A DNA stretch of 64,000 bases from Verrucomicrobiota bacterium (GCA_016219875.1 JACRJZ010000148.1:1-64000), one strand, 5' to 3'; shown: positions 33,917 through 43,642, counted from the stretch's first letter. Translations and numbers: made by a program. The notes: generated by a model from the letters alone, not told the origin.

Positions 33917-36900
33917 ATGAATAGTCCGCATCCAGTCAATCGAAGCGCCCGGCGTGCCGTGCTCGCGCTGGCGGTCCTCGCGTCGTCCTGCGTTGTCTTC
34001 TCCGCCGTGGCCGCGGTCAAGGCTTCGCGCGGAGAACTCACGCTCCCCACCTACCCGTGGGCCGCCGTGAAGCATCCGTACTTCCGCGGCACGGACAAAG
34101 TGAACATCTACCCCTATCCGATGCTCGACTTCCTCAGCCGCGACAAGACCAACCGCACCTACCGCACCGTGGTGCTGGAGAACGAGTATCTGCGCATCAC
34201 CTTCCTGCCCGAACTCGGCGGCAAGATTCACGAGGTCATCGACAAGACCACCGGCCAGCCGATGTTCTACGTGAACCACGTCATCAAGCCCGGCCTCATC
34301 GGCCAGTGCGGCGCGTGGACCAGCGGCGGCGTGGAGTGGAACACCGGGCCGCAAGGTCACACCGTTGGGTGCATGCAGTCGGTGGCGTGCGAAATCCTGC
34401 CGCCGGAGAAGGACGGCTCGCGCTCCGTTGCCGTCGGCGAAACCGAACGTATCTACGGCACGAAATGGACCGTGGTCGTCACGTTGCGGCCCGGTCGTTC
34501 GTTCATCGAGGAACGCATCCGCATCTACAACCCGACCGAGTACGTCCGCCCCTACTACTTCTGGAACTGCACCGCCGTGCCGAACACGCCGGGCTTCCGC
34601 TTCATCTACCCGATGACGCTCGGCACCGACCACGGCTCGGAGAAGTTCTTCCAGTGGCCCATCCACGAGGGCAAGGACCTCAGCCGCGGCACGAACTACC
34701 ACGACGCCTCGTCCATCTTTGCTTGGCACTGCGACCAGGATTTCTTCGGCTCCTACGACGACGGCGCCGACCGCGGCGTGGTGTCCTACGCCAACCACCA
34801 TCAAGTCCCCGGCAAGAAAGCCTGGACCTGGGGCCAGGGCGGCTTCGGCAAAATGCACCAGATGGACCTGACCGACTCCGACGGCCCCTACAACGAAGTC
34901 CAGACTGGCCCGCTGCTGACGCAGGGCGAAGTGGGCCGGCTTGATCCGTGCGAAGCGGTGGAGTGGAAGGAGTGGTGGTATCCGATTCATGGCGTGGGCG
35001 GATTCACCTTTGCCAACCGCGACGTGGCGGTGAATGCAGCGGTCACGAATGGGCAGCTTCAATTGCGTCTGCTCGGCTCCGGCACGTGGTCGCCCGTCCG
35101 AGTCCGCGTCTTGAAAGAGGACCGCGTCGTCGCGCGCGCTGAATGCAAGTTGTCGCCAGCCACGCCCGCGGAACTGAAACTGCCGTTGGCCGGCGCGACC
35201 GAGCCGCTGCTGATCCAACTCGTCGCGGGCCAACAGACGCTCGCGAGTTTCCGTGTCCCGCTTGATCTGCCCAAGCGCGAGCCGCCATCGTCCAAGCCGA
35301 GAGCGTCCACCGCCACGGAGTTGGCTGAAACAGGCTGGCAGAAGCTCCTCTTCGCCAAGATTCCTGAAGCCGAAGAGCAATTCCGCCAGGCCCTCGCTCA
35401 CGATTCAAACTCGGTTCCGGCCCACACCGGCTTGGCGCTGCTGAAGCTCGACCCCGACCCCGCTGTGACCGTGCGACACGCCCGCGCGGCGTTGGTGTCT
35501 GGTCCCGACGCCGGGCTTGCGCGACTCGCTTTGGCCAGCGCCGAGGCCCGCATGGACGACAAGACCGACGCTCTCGATGACGCCTGGAAAGCGTCGCTCC
35601 ATCCGGGCACTGCGGTCGCGGGCCGCGCGCTGGCCGCCAAGCTTCTGCTTCAGCAACAAGCTTGGGACCGCGTTGCCGTGGCGCTGGACGGGCCAGGGCC
35701 GTGGGAAACTGATTTGAATTGCCGTGGTTTGGGCGCGCTGGCCTTGCTGCTTCGCGCGGTAGGCACCGAGTCTCCGGCGGATGAAAAGCTCGCCACCCGG
35801 CTGGCCCGCGCCAATCTCGATGCGGACCCGCTCGACCTCTCCTCGCGCGGGGTGCTGTGGCTGGCGAACGCCGAAGACAAATCGCTCCGCCTTCGCGATC
35901 TCATTGGCGGTGACGCCCGGTCGGTCCTCGACCTCGCGGCTGCCTTCGTGAGCGCCGGCCAAGAGAAGTTCGCGCAGCGGGTGATGGACGATTTGTATCT
36001 CAGGAGTGTCCCCGCGAAAGCCCAGGAGCCTTTGCCCATTTACTGGTCCGCGTTTCTCGCGGCCCGCGCCGGCCAGGACCAGATGGCGGAGCAGCGCCTC
36101 AGCGCGGCGCGAGCTTCGACTGGCGACGGCGCCGCGCCTTGCTCCGTCGAGAGCGTGGCAGTGCTGCGCTGGGCACTGGAGAAACACCCTGCCGACGGCC
36201 AAGCCGCCTTGCTTCTCGGCCACGTCCTCTTCCACCTCGGCCGGCACGCCGAAGGCCGCGAGATGTGGAAGAAGGCCGCTGAACTTGGGGCCGAACCCGT
36301 CATCGCCTACCGCGCGCTGGGCATGGCCGCCAAGACGCTCGACAACGATTTGAAGTCCGCCCGCGAGTGGCTGGAGAAAGCGAGCCAAGCCGATCCCAAG
36401 GACGCCATCGTCGCCCGCGATCTGGCCAATGTCCTCTTCGCGCTGGCAGACAAAGCTGATTCCGACGCCGAGAAACGCGCGCCCGCCACCGCCGCCCGCG
36501 ACCGGCTGAAAGCCGCGTTCGCGGAAGGCAAAGGCCGCTCCGATTTCGTTGCCCTCCTGGCCCGCGCCCAAAACCGCCTCGGTGAATTTGCGGCAACGGC
36601 GCGGATGCTCGACTCGGTGCGCGTCACCGTCTGGGAAGGCTCGCACGAGGTTCACGATTTGTTTGAGGCGGCGCACCTGGCGTTGGGCGAGGCGCACTTG
36701 AAGGCGGGCCGTGCCACCGAAGCGCTGGCCGAGTTCATCCGCGCGCTCGAGTACCCGGAGAACCTCGCCACTGGCAAACTCGAAAACGCCCGCGAGGCGC
36801 ACATCCATTATCTGCGCGGCAACGCGCTGGCCGTTTTGGGCCGGACCCAGGAAGCGGTCTCGGCGTGGCGGACCGCCGCCGAGGAGCCTTCATCGAAGGA

Positions 36901-36964
36901 CGAGAAGAAAGAGGAAGCGCGGCGGAAAGCCAAAGAGGCGCTGGAGCGAAACGCGAAGCAGTAG
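33917..36964 (+). CDS. Exported DUF5107 domain protein with TPR repeats
   Basis: This 1,015-residue protein has an N-terminal signal segment (RRAVLALAVLASSCVVFSAV). The DUF5107 domain follows (about 40-350): TYPWAAVKHPYFRGTDKVN, YPMLDFLSR, LPELGGKIHEVIDKTTG and TSGGVEWNTGPQGHTVG. DUF5107 proteins have a carbohydrate-active, mutarotase-like beta-sandwich and usually carry C-terminal TPRs; here residues about 440-1,000 hold many tetratricopeptide-like helix pairs (for example EAEEQFRQALAHD, AREWLEKASQADPKDA). A periplasmic role in polysaccharide metabolism is likely, but the reaction is not established. The ATG at 33917 gives the signal peptide; upstream in-frame sequence is repeat DNA. The end is Lys/Glu-rich. 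Confidence 0.87.
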   Translation: MNSPHPVNRSARRAVLALAVLASSCVVFSAVAAVKASRGELTLPTYPWAAVKHPYFRGTDKVNIYPYPMLDFLSRDKTNRTYRTVVLENEYLRITFLPELGGKIHEVIDKTTGQPMFYVNHVIKPGLIGQCGAWTSGGVEWNTGPQGHTVGCMQSVACEILPPEKDGSRSVAVGETERIYGTKWTVVVTLRPGRSFIEERIRIYNPTEYVRPYYFWNCTAVPNTPGFRFIYPMTLGTDHGSEKFFQWPIHEGKDLSRGTNYHDASSIFAWHCDQDFFGSYDDGADRGVVSYANHHQVPGKKAWTWGQGGFGKMHQMDLTDSDGPYNEVQTGPLLTQGEVGRLDPCEAVEWKEWWYPIHGVGGFTFANRDVAVNAAVTNGQLQLRLLGSGTWSPVRVRVLKEDRVVARAECKLSPATPAELKLPLAGATEPLLIQLVAGQQTLASFRVPLDLPKREPPSSKPRASTATELAETGWQKLLFAKIPEAEEQFRQALAHDSNSVPAHTGLALLKLDPDPAVTVRHARAALVSGPDAGLARLALASAEARMDDKTDALDDAWKASLHPGTAVAGRALAAKLLLQQQAWDRVAVALDGPGPWETDLNCRGLGALALLLRAVGTESPADEKLATRLARANLDADPLDLSSRGVLWLANAEDKSLRLRDLIGGDARSVLDLAAAFVSAGQEKFAQRVMDDLYLRSVPAKAQEPLPIYWSAFLAARAGQDQMAEQRLSAARASTGDGAAPCSVESVAVLRWALEKHPADGQAALLLGHVLFHLGRHAEGREMWKKAAELGAEPVIAYRALGMAAKTLDNDLKSAREWLEKASQADPKDAIVARDLANVLFALADKADSDAEKRAPATAARDRLKAAFAEGKGRSDFVALLARAQNRLGEFAATARMLDSVRVTVWEGSHEVHDLFEAAHLALGEAHLKAGRATEALAEFIRALEYPENLATGKLENAREAHIHYLRGNALAVLGRTQEAVSAWRTAAEEPSSKDEKKEEARRKAKEALERNAKQ

Positions 36965-37529
36965 CGATGGCCTCGTGTAAAACCGTCTGCGGAATGCGGA
37001 ATGCGGAATGGAGGCTAGAGCGGAGCGCGGCTGTGTCCGCAGGACCAGCCGCAGCAGCCATCCAGGCGCGAGGCGTGGGAGCACGTCCGAACTGCGTCCT
37101 CTGGAGCGCGCTGCGGCTGGGTCTTCGACCACAGCCGCGCTCCTTTCCTGGGCCTGAGGCAGCCACCGTCGGCGGTTGCTCCGACTCTCCTCCCGTCGGC
37201 GGCGACGGGTTTTTGAAATCGCAGCTTCAATTGCAGCGTCTCCAGGAATCTCTGAGTTGCGAATGCTGTGGGCCATCCCCTCACCCGCCCTTCGGGCACC
37301 CTCTCCCGTCCGACGGGAGAGGGCAGGCGCTCCACGCGCTCGGTGAAAGCGGACGCCCGTTTCGGCTCGATGCATCGAGTGGTTCTCCCTCTCCCATTGG
37401 ATGGGAGAGGGCCGGGGTGAGGGTTGATGGAACGTTTTCGGATTTGGGAATCTAGCCTCCTCCCGTCGGCTGCTACGGCCGATTCCGGCGCCAGCCGTCG
37501 CGGGCTGACGCCGGAAGAGCGCCCCCAAC
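36965..37529. repeat. Repeat-rich intergenic region (565 bp)
   Basis: No gene is evident. From left to right it contains a 7-bp array (GGAATGC, three units, 36991-37011) and a GCTGCGGCTG-type hairpin region (37040-37150). An element from 37277 to 37423 follows, bounded by CCCCTCACCC and GGGTGAGGG, with two 25-bp hairpins (CCCTCTCCC...GGGAGAGGG at 37299-37323 and 37387-37411). GCCTCCTCCCGTCGGCTGCTAC (37455-37476) is one arm of the SRREEA-type palindrome with one changed base. Almost all of it is dispersed repeat DNA. Confidence 0.75.
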
Positions 37530-40500
37530 TTACCGCGTGTTGACCGGGAACGGCGTCGCGTTCACCCACCCGGACGACACCAGCCCGTTGTCCGACCGCA
37601 CCCGCACGTAATAGGCCGGCCCGCGCGGCAGCGTCGCGTTCAGCGTGGTCGCGTTCGGCCCGACGACGAAGGGAACCACGATCCGCGTGAACGCACTGTC
37701 CGTGGCGACCTGGATCGTGAAGCTCGTGTTGTTCGCCGAGTTGTCCTTCCAGCCCACGGCCAATCCCACCGTCAGGGTCGTCCTCCGCGCGACGGCGACC
37801 TTCACGGCCGACGGCGCCGCCGGCACCACCGGCACGCTCACCCGCGCCGTGTTCGACCAGGCTGATCCGCCCGCGCCGTTCACCGCCTTCACCCGGTAGG
37901 CATAACTGCTGCCGGGCGCCACACCGGTGTCCGTGTAACTCACCAGGCCCCGCCCGGCTTTCGGCCCCAGCGTGGCCAGCGTGGTGAAGGCCCCGCCGTT
38001 GACCGCCCGCTCCACCGCGAAGCCCGTCTCGTTCGTGGCATTGTCCCAGAAGCCCAGGACCACCTTCGGCCCGAACCACAACGCGGCCACCAGCGCGCTC
38101 GGCGCGGCCGGCAAGGGCTGGGGCGGCGGCGTCAACGGCGTGGCGATGACCACGGCGAACGTGGAGAAATGGCCCGTCACGCCCACGAACCGCACCGTCG
38201 CCGGCGCCGGACTGCCGGGCGGAAGCGGAGCGCCGTTCGCGTCGAACAGGAAGACCTCGACGCAGCCGTTGCCCGACGCGGTCTGGCCCGGCCCGCACAC
38301 CGGGTAAGTCTGATACAGGCTGCCCGCGGTGTCATTCTTCACGGCCAACGTGGCCGCACCGCTGGCCACCGCCGCCAGGAACGCCGCCTGGTCCGCCGGG
38401 CTGAGCGCGCCCACCTCGATCTCGAAGAGCAGCGTGGCATCCGCGTTGAGCGTGGGGATGGCGAAGGTGAACTGGTAAGCGGCCACCGGGTCCACCTCCA
38501 CGGGCTGGTTGTTGGCATCCACGCCCTGCACCAACGGCAACGTGGCCGGCGGCAGATGCTCCACCGTGAAGCCGACGCGGCTGGCGAAGGCGCCGTTGGG
38601 CAACGCGGCCAGCAGCGCGGCCTCCGCATTCAGGAGCGTAACGGCGGTGGTGCCGGTGCTGGCGGAAGTGCTGGCGCTGAGCGTGGTCGTGCCGTTGCCC
38701 GTCACGGTGACATCGCCGGTAACGGTGGTGCCGGAGAGGTCCACGCTCCCGCCCGCCGATTCAATCGTGAGATCGCCGCCGACGGTCGTGCCGGCCGTTT
38801 GATCGCCAAGCGTCAGCGTCGCGTTCGGGTTGTTGGTGATCGTGACGCTGCCGCTTGTCGTGAGCGAAGGGAAGCTGACGCTCGTGGCCGAAGTGTCGCC
38901 GTTCACTGTGATGCTGCCGGTGACGTTGGTCAGACTAGGAAAGCTGACACTGGTGGCAGACGTGTCGCCGTTTACGGTTACGTCGCCGCCAGTCGTGGCG
39001 AGCGAAGGGAAGCTGACGCTCGTGGCCGAAGTGTCGCCGTTCACTGTGATGCTGCCATCGACGTTGGTGAGACTCGGGAAGCTGACGCTGGTGGCAGACG
39101 TGTCACCGTTTACGGTTAGGCCGCCACCAGTCGTGGCGAGAGAAGGGAAGCTGACGCTCGTAGCCGAGGTGTTGCCATTCACAGTTACGCTGCCGCCCGT
39201 CATGCTCAGATTTCCCATGTCCACAGTTGTTGTCGAGGTGTTGCCGTTCACCGTCACGTCGCCGCCGACGGTTTGGAGCGGGGCGGTGATGGTGACGACG
39301 GAGGCGTTGGACACGACGACGAAGCTGCCGTCCACATTGGTGAGCGAGGTCAGGGTGACGGTCGTGGCGGCGGGGTTGTTCGAGATGGTGACGCTGCCGC
39401 CGGTGTTCTCCAGATTGGTGAAGTCCACCACGGCCGCATTGGCGTTGTCGCTCACCGTCACGTCGCCACCAGCGCTCGTCAGTCCCCCAACGTCAACGAC
39501 CGTCGCCCCAGTGTTGCTGGTAACCACCACATCGCCGCCAGCACTTGCAAGTCCGCCCACATCAACCGTGGTGGCCGACGTGTTACTGGAGACCTCGACA
39601 CTGCCTCCTGCGGTGGTGAGTCCACCGACGTCGACTGTCGTAGCGCCGGTGTTGCTGGAAACCACCACGTCGCCGCCGGCGCTGGTGAGTCCGCCGACGT
39701 TCACGGTCGTTGCTCCCGTATTGCTGGAGACATCAACACTGCCACCAACGCTCGTCAGTCCCCCAACGTCAACGGTCGTCGCCCCAGTGTTGCTGGTAAC
39801 CACCACATCGCCCCCGACGGTTTGGAGCGGGGCGGAGATGGTGACGACGGAGGTGTTGGACACGACGACGAAGCTGCCGTCCACATTGGTGAGCGAGGTC
39901 AGGGTGACGGTCGTGGCGACGGGGTTGTTCGAGAGGGTGACGCTGCCGCCGGTGTTTTCCAGATTGGTGAAGTCCACCACGGTCGCACTGGCGTTGTCGC
40001 TCACCGTCACGCTGCTGCCAGTCTGAGTCAGCGACGGAAAGCCGATGCTCGTTGCTGCGGTGTCATTGCTGACCTGCACACTGCCTCCCGTGCTAGTCAA
40101 CGATGGAAAGCTGACGTTCGTGGCATTTGGGTCGTTGCTGACTTCAACACTGCCGCCAGTCGTAGCTAGCTCGGGGAAACTGACACTGGTGGCGCTCGGA
40201 TCGTTGCTCACCTCAACGCTTCCGCCGGTCGTGACAAGTGCGGGAAAGTTCACGCCAGTCACGTTTGGGTCGTTGCTGACCTGTACGCTACCTCCAGTAG
40301 CCGTCAGGGAGGGAAAACTTGCATCTGTTGCTGCCGTGTTGTTGTTCACCGAGAGATCGCCGCCGACCGTGAGGAGCACCGGGAAGCAGAGCGTGGTGGC
40401 GGCGGGGTTGTCGGAGACATCCAGGCTGCCGCCCACGGTTTGGAGCGCGGGCAAGCAGACGCTGGCGAGGACGGGGTTGCCGCTGAGCATGGCCGTGCCG

Positions 40501-42197
40501 ACGACTTGGGCCAGCGCGTTCAGTTGCAGCGTGGTGAGGGCGGAGTTGCCCACCAGCACCAGCGAACCGCCCACGAAGCTCAGCCCGTTGAGGTTGATCG
40601 CGGTGAGCGCGCCGTTGCCCTGGAGGTTCACGCTGCCGCCCACGGTGGCGAGCGCCGCCACGTCCAGCGTGAGGAGCTGGCCGTTGTTGGCCACGACGAA
40701 ATTGCCGCCGACGGCGGTGAGGTTGGGCAGGCTCAGGGAGGTCCGCCCCGTGGCGTCCACGATGAGGTTGCCCGTCACGGTGGTGAGCGCGTTGAGCGTG
40801 GCTTGCGGGGTGTTCTCGTCCACGACCACGTCGGCCGGCGCGGGCGCGGTGATGCGGCGGAGGCGCTGGTTGCCGGTGTCCGAGACGATCAGGTCGCCGT
40901 TGGCCGCCGCCGCCACGCCGCCCAGGCCGGCAAAGGTCGCGAGGATCGCATCCCCGCCGTCGCCGCTGAAGCCGCTCGCGCCAGTGCCGGCCACGACGCT
41001 GATGTCGCCGGTGGCGAGGACGACTTTCCAGACGCGGAATTGGCCGGCGATGTAGAGGTGGCCCGCGGTGTCCACGGCGAGGTCCGCGGCCGTGCCCAGG
41101 TTGGCATCGGTGGCCAGGCCGCTCGTGCCGGCGCCGCCGCCGCCGCCCGCCACGGTGGTGATGATGCCCGTGGTGGCATCAATGCGGCGGACGCGATAGA
41201 CGAAGTCCGGTTCGCTCATGTGCAGGACGAAGACGTGCCCGGCGCTGTCCACCGCGACGCGCTTGGGATTGCCCACGCCCACGGAGGTGGCCGCCACGCC
41301 TTCATCCGTGAGCGGGTTGTAGGCGGTGCTGCCGTTGCCGGCGAGGGTGGCGATGAGGCCGGCGGTGGCGTCCACCTTGCGCACGCGGGCGGCGCTGGTG
41401 TCGGCGATGTAGAGATGGCCCGCGGCGTCCACGGCCACGCCGTTGGGATTGGAGAGCGAGGCGGTCGTGGCCAGGATGCCGTCGCCGTTGTAACCGAAGG
41501 CCTGGGTGCCGGCCACGGTCGAGATGGTCGGGACCGGGAGGGCGAGCAGGTCCACCCGGCGGATGCGGTTCAGGCCGGTGTCGGCGATGTAGAGGCGGCC
41601 CGCGGCGTCCAGCGCGACGGCAGAGGGGTGGTTGAGCGGGGCCGCTGCCGCCGCACCATCGAGGAAGAAGTCGTCCACGGTGGCGGCGAAGTTGGTGCCG
41701 GCGAGGGTCCGGATGGTCCCCGTGGCGGCTTCGATCCAGCGGACTTGGTTGTGGTTCTGGTCGGCGAAGGCAATGTTGCCCGCGGCGTCCACAACCACGC
41801 CTTGCGGGACGTTGAGCAAGGCCGCGAGCGCGTCCACGCCCTCGGCGGTCGAAGCGCCGCCGCCGGCGATGGTGGAGATGGTCTGCGCCCGGAGCGGTGC
41901 GGCGAGGGTGAGGAGGAGGGTGAGAATGACGAATGACGAATGACGAATGGCGAATGAAGCGCCGACCTCGGAGCCGTCGAGGTTGCGAGGCTCTGACTTC
42001 TTCCTGCTCTCTGCCCTCTGCCCTCTGAATGGAGCCTCCTCACGTCGGCTGCTACGAGGTTTCGCGACGAGAACCGGCGCGACGAAGCCGCCGCCGGCCC
42101 CGCGCGGGCGTGGCGGGTCGCAGTTGGAGGTGAGGGTTTCAGTTTGGCCGGCGGCCGGGCCGCCGGGGGTGAGTTGAGACGTTTTGTTTGGTTTCAT
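37530..42197 (-). CDS. Giant exported NHL/beta-repeat/FN3 protein with a repeat-derived N-terminus
   Basis: This is a 1,555-residue protein. After a hydrophobic signal-like segment (VILTLLLTLAAPLRAQ, residues about 88-103) come NHL-type repeats (about 105-450; GVAVDAAGHLYIADT recurs). A long series of 23-residue repeats follows (about 460-1,150; GGxVxVSxNTxATTVDVGGLTS pattern), likely a beta-solenoid like receptor-L-type domains. A choice-of-anchor/PKD-like region and two fibronectin type III domains (about 1,360-1,550) close the protein. It is probably a surface adhesin or scaffold. The first 85 or so residues are odd: they include SRREEAPFRGQRAESRK, the translation of a palindromic repeat arm, and FAIRHSSFVIL from a 7-bp array. 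The ATG at 42197 is the most upstream ATG that I trust; the true start may be further inside. Confidence 0.8.
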   Translation of the reverse strand: MKPNKTSQLTPGGPAAGQTETLTSNCDPPRPRGAGGGFVAPVLVAKPRSSRREEAPFRGQRAESRKKSEPRNLDGSEVGASFAIRHSSFVILTLLLTLAAPLRAQTISTIAGGGASTAEGVDALAALLNVPQGVVVDAAGNIAFADQNHNQVRWIEAATGTIRTLAGTNFAATVDDFFLDGAAAAAPLNHPSAVALDAAGRLYIADTGLNRIRRVDLLALPVPTISTVAGTQAFGYNGDGILATTASLSNPNGVAVDAAGHLYIADTSAARVRKVDATAGLIATLAGNGSTAYNPLTDEGVAATSVGVGNPKRVAVDSAGHVFVLHMSEPDFVYRVRRIDATTGIITTVAGGGGGAGTSGLATDANLGTAADLAVDTAGHLYIAGQFRVWKVVLATGDISVVAGTGASGFSGDGGDAILATFAGLGGVAAAANGDLIVSDTGNQRLRRITAPAPADVVVDENTPQATLNALTTVTGNLIVDATGRTSLSLPNLTAVGGNFVVANNGQLLTLDVAALATVGGSVNLQGNGALTAINLNGLSFVGGSLVLVGNSALTTLQLNALAQVVGTAMLSGNPVLASVCLPALQTVGGSLDVSDNPAATTLCFPVLLTVGGDLSVNNNTAATDASFPSLTATGGSVQVSNDPNVTGVNFPALVTTGGSVEVSNDPSATSVSFPELATTGGSVEVSNDPNATNVSFPSLTSTGGSVQVSNDTAATSIGFPSLTQTGSSVTVSDNASATVVDFTNLENTGGSVTLSNNPVATTVTLTSLTNVDGSFVVVSNTSVVTISAPLQTVGGDVVVTSNTGATTVDVGGLTSVGGSVDVSSNTGATTVNVGGLTSAGGDVVVSSNTGATTVDVGGLTTAGGSVEVSSNTSATTVDVGGLASAGGDVVVTSNTGATVVDVGGLTSAGGDVTVSDNANAAVVDFTNLENTGGSVTISNNPAATTVTLTSLTNVDGSFVVVSNASVVTITAPLQTVGGDVTVNGNTSTTTVDMGNLSMTGGSVTVNGNTSATSVSFPSLATTGGGLTVNGDTSATSVSFPSLTNVDGSITVNGDTSATSVSFPSLATTGGDVTVNGDTSATSVSFPSLTNVTGSITVNGDTSATSVSFPSLTTSGSVTITNNPNATLTLGDQTAGTTVGGDLTIESAGGSVDLSGTTVTGDVTVTGNGTTTLSASTSASTGTTAVTLLNAEAALLAALPNGAFASRVGFTVEHLPPATLPLVQGVDANNQPVEVDPVAAYQFTFAIPTLNADATLLFEIEVGALSPADQAAFLAAVASGAATLAVKNDTAGSLYQTYPVCGPGQTASGNGCVEVFLFDANGAPLPPGSPAPATVRFVGVTGHFSTFAVVIATPLTPPPQPLPAAPSALVAALWFGPKVVLGFWDNATNETGFAVERAVNGGAFTTLATLGPKAGRGLVSYTDTGVAPGSSYAYRVKAVNGAGGSAWSNTARVSVPVVPAAPSAVKVAVARRTTLTVGLAVGWKDNSANNTSFTIQVATDSAFTRIVVPFVVGPNATTLNATLPRGPAYYVRVRSDNGLVSSGWVNATPFPVNTR
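38750..40800. repeat. 69-bp (23-codon) coding tandem repeats
   Basis: Within the 1,555-residue gene, units of about 69 bp are repeated some 30 times with varying similarity. Two longer blocks are nearly identical: around 39270-39480 and 39820-40015, both containing GGTTTGGAGCGGGGCGG and the following CCACATTGGTGAGCGAGGTC. That shows recent local duplication or conversion. The repeats stay in frame and encode the beta-solenoid. Confidence 0.85.
41924..42056. repeat. 7-bp array and half palindrome within the 5' end of the giant gene
   Basis: 41924-41958 is GAATGAC repeated five times (last two units varied). CTCTGCC-type units at about 42009-42029 form another 7-bp array. It runs directly into GGAGCCTCCTCACGTCGGCTGCTAC (42032-42056), one arm of the palindrome seen at 4118-4196 and 60978-61074. 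All are translated in the minus-strand gene. Confidence 0.85.
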
Positions 42198-42915
42198 TGG
42201 ATCGTTGTTGGTGGTTGGTGGTTCGTGGTTCGTTGCCTGGCGGCTCACCAGAGCAGACGCCGTCAAAGTTCTCAGGCAGCGGCGGCGAAAAGTTTCTCAA
42301 AGAATCTGTGGGTTGAAGCCCGGCTGGGAGCCGGCGTGGCCCTGGTGACTCGCGCATGGTTGGCGCGGCGATCGTCCGCGAGGGAGACGCTGGCCACCAG
42401 GCACAGCGCCGTGCTCTCTCCGACGCGGGCCGCACTAACAGATATGCTCAGCATCGTCATCTGACCCACTGATATGTCGTCCAGGCCGGAGGCGTTGTCT
42501 GTACGCAAACATGCGTACGTCGGCTTGGCCGGGACCGGGGCCAGGGTGGGGGGGGAGAATCTTGGAACCAGGGCGCGCCGGAGCTATGAGCCTCAGACAT
42601 CCTGAGCCGTGGAATGCGCCTGGGCCGCCCGGTGAGGGCACCGGGCCTACCCGGCACGCCTTTCCTGTAGGCCGGGTCCCCTGACCCGGTAAACGCCGCT
42701 TCATCTCGATTCCTGCTCTCCACAAAACCGTGCGGACAGCCCAGGACATCTGAGTCTGGAAAAGGCGGCGGAAGAGTTTCAGACCGGATTCTATTCGCGG
42801 CCCGAGCGGCGGCGGTGAGCAAAGGCTAGGACCGCGTCCGATGGGGATTTCGGGAACTCCCCGATTGCGCCGGCGAAGGTTTCAGCCAAAGCTCGGAGGC
42901 GTTGTGCTGTGACTT
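42198..42915. repeat. Intergenic region with several repeats (718 bp)
   Basis: There is no convincing gene. 42204-42231 is a 7-bp array (GTTGTTG, GTGGTTG, GTGGTTC, GTGGTTC). From 42607 to 42692 lies an element with GGTGAGGGCACCGGGCC and TAGGCCGGGTCCCCTGACCCGG. A reverse-complement copy is at 43547-43624, so the LuxR-type gene is flanked by the two. The rest (42250-42600, 42700-42915) has no feature that I can support. Confidence 0.7.
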
Positions 42916-43323
42916 ATGGGCAAGAAGAGCACTGAGCCTCGAACGAGGGCCGCCGCGGGCAGAACTCATTGGAGTGGGTCCGGCGGGCCGCCGCCTGCGC
43001 TGTCCGCGGCGGCGGTGGACCGCGTGGGTCTGGATGGCCGCGTGGCTGCAGGCAGCCGAACCGAGTGGCGCCGGCTGGAGGAGTTCTTTGAACCGCCGGT
43101 GAACGGAGGCCGACCCTGGCCTGATCTGACGCCGCGGGAAAGCGAAGTGCTGGATTGGATCACCGAAGGCAAAAGCAATCCTGAGATTGCTTCGATCCTG
43201 GCCATCAGCCCGCGCACCGTCCACAAGCACGTGCAACACGTGCTCCGCAAGCTGGGGGTCCCCAACCGGACTTCAGCCTTGTTGCTCGCCCTGGACCTGC
43301 TGGGGCTGGTGCGCCAACGCTAA
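42916..43323 (+). CDS. Small LuxR-type (GerE) HTH transcriptional regulator
   Basis: This is a 135-residue protein. The C-terminal half (about 70-130) is a canonical LuxR/GerE helix-turn-helix: LTPRESEVLDWITEGKSNPE, then EIASILAISPRTVHKHVQHV and LRKLGVPNRTSALL. The N-terminal 65 residues are Gly/Ala/Arg-rich and contain no receiver or ligand-binding domain. The protein is therefore either a stand-alone HTH or a truncated two-component regulator whose receiver was lost. The roughly 0.85-kb stretch is bounded by oppositely oriented copies of one repeat. An ATG at 42916 is used, but the low-complexity N-terminus makes a later start possible. Its targets are unknown. Confidence 0.82.
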   Translation: MGKKSTEPRTRAAAGRTHWSGSGGPPPALSAAAVDRVGLDGRVAAGSRTEWRRLEEFFEPPVNGGRPWPDLTPRESEVLDWITEGKSNPEIASILAISPRTVHKHVQHVLRKLGVPNRTSALLLALDLLGLVRQR

Positions 43324-43642
43324 GCCGTAACAATTCAGCGGAACCACGAAAGACACGAAACACACGAAAGGAAGACCCAAGAAGACCGTGGCTGGCCCGG
43401 GAATGGAAAGGTCCCTCAGCGCTGTCACCTTTTGGTGACGCCGGAGCACCCGCTCCCCACCGCGGTTCAGCCTTTGTTTTCGTGTATTTCGTGTGTTTCG
43501 TGGTTCCCTCGACTGCATGGATACGGCTAAGCCCCCATCGCCAGGTCTGGGGACCCGGCCTACAGCTCTCGCACGGCCCGGTAGGCCCGGTGCCCTCACC
43601 GGGCGGGCCAGGTCATTTCCACGGGCTAGGGGATCCTCAGAT
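43324..43642. repeat. Intergenic inverted repeat with CACGAAA arrays
   Basis: There is no gene. GGAACCACGAAAGACACGAAA... (43340-43371) and its inverse ...TTTCGTGTGTTTCGTGGTTCC (43477-43507) are paired arrays with 8-10-bp spacing, enclosing about 105 bp. The inner part includes CTGTCACCTTTTGGTGAC, a small hairpin near 43423-43440. The reverse-complement copy of the 42.6-kb element follows at 43547-43624. Confidence 0.8.

Noticed and set aside
36965..43642. CRISPR array
   Set aside because: Repeats are either contiguous 7-bp or coding 69-bp units, or inverted pairs. There are no regularly spaced identical repeats with unique spacers, and no cas gene.
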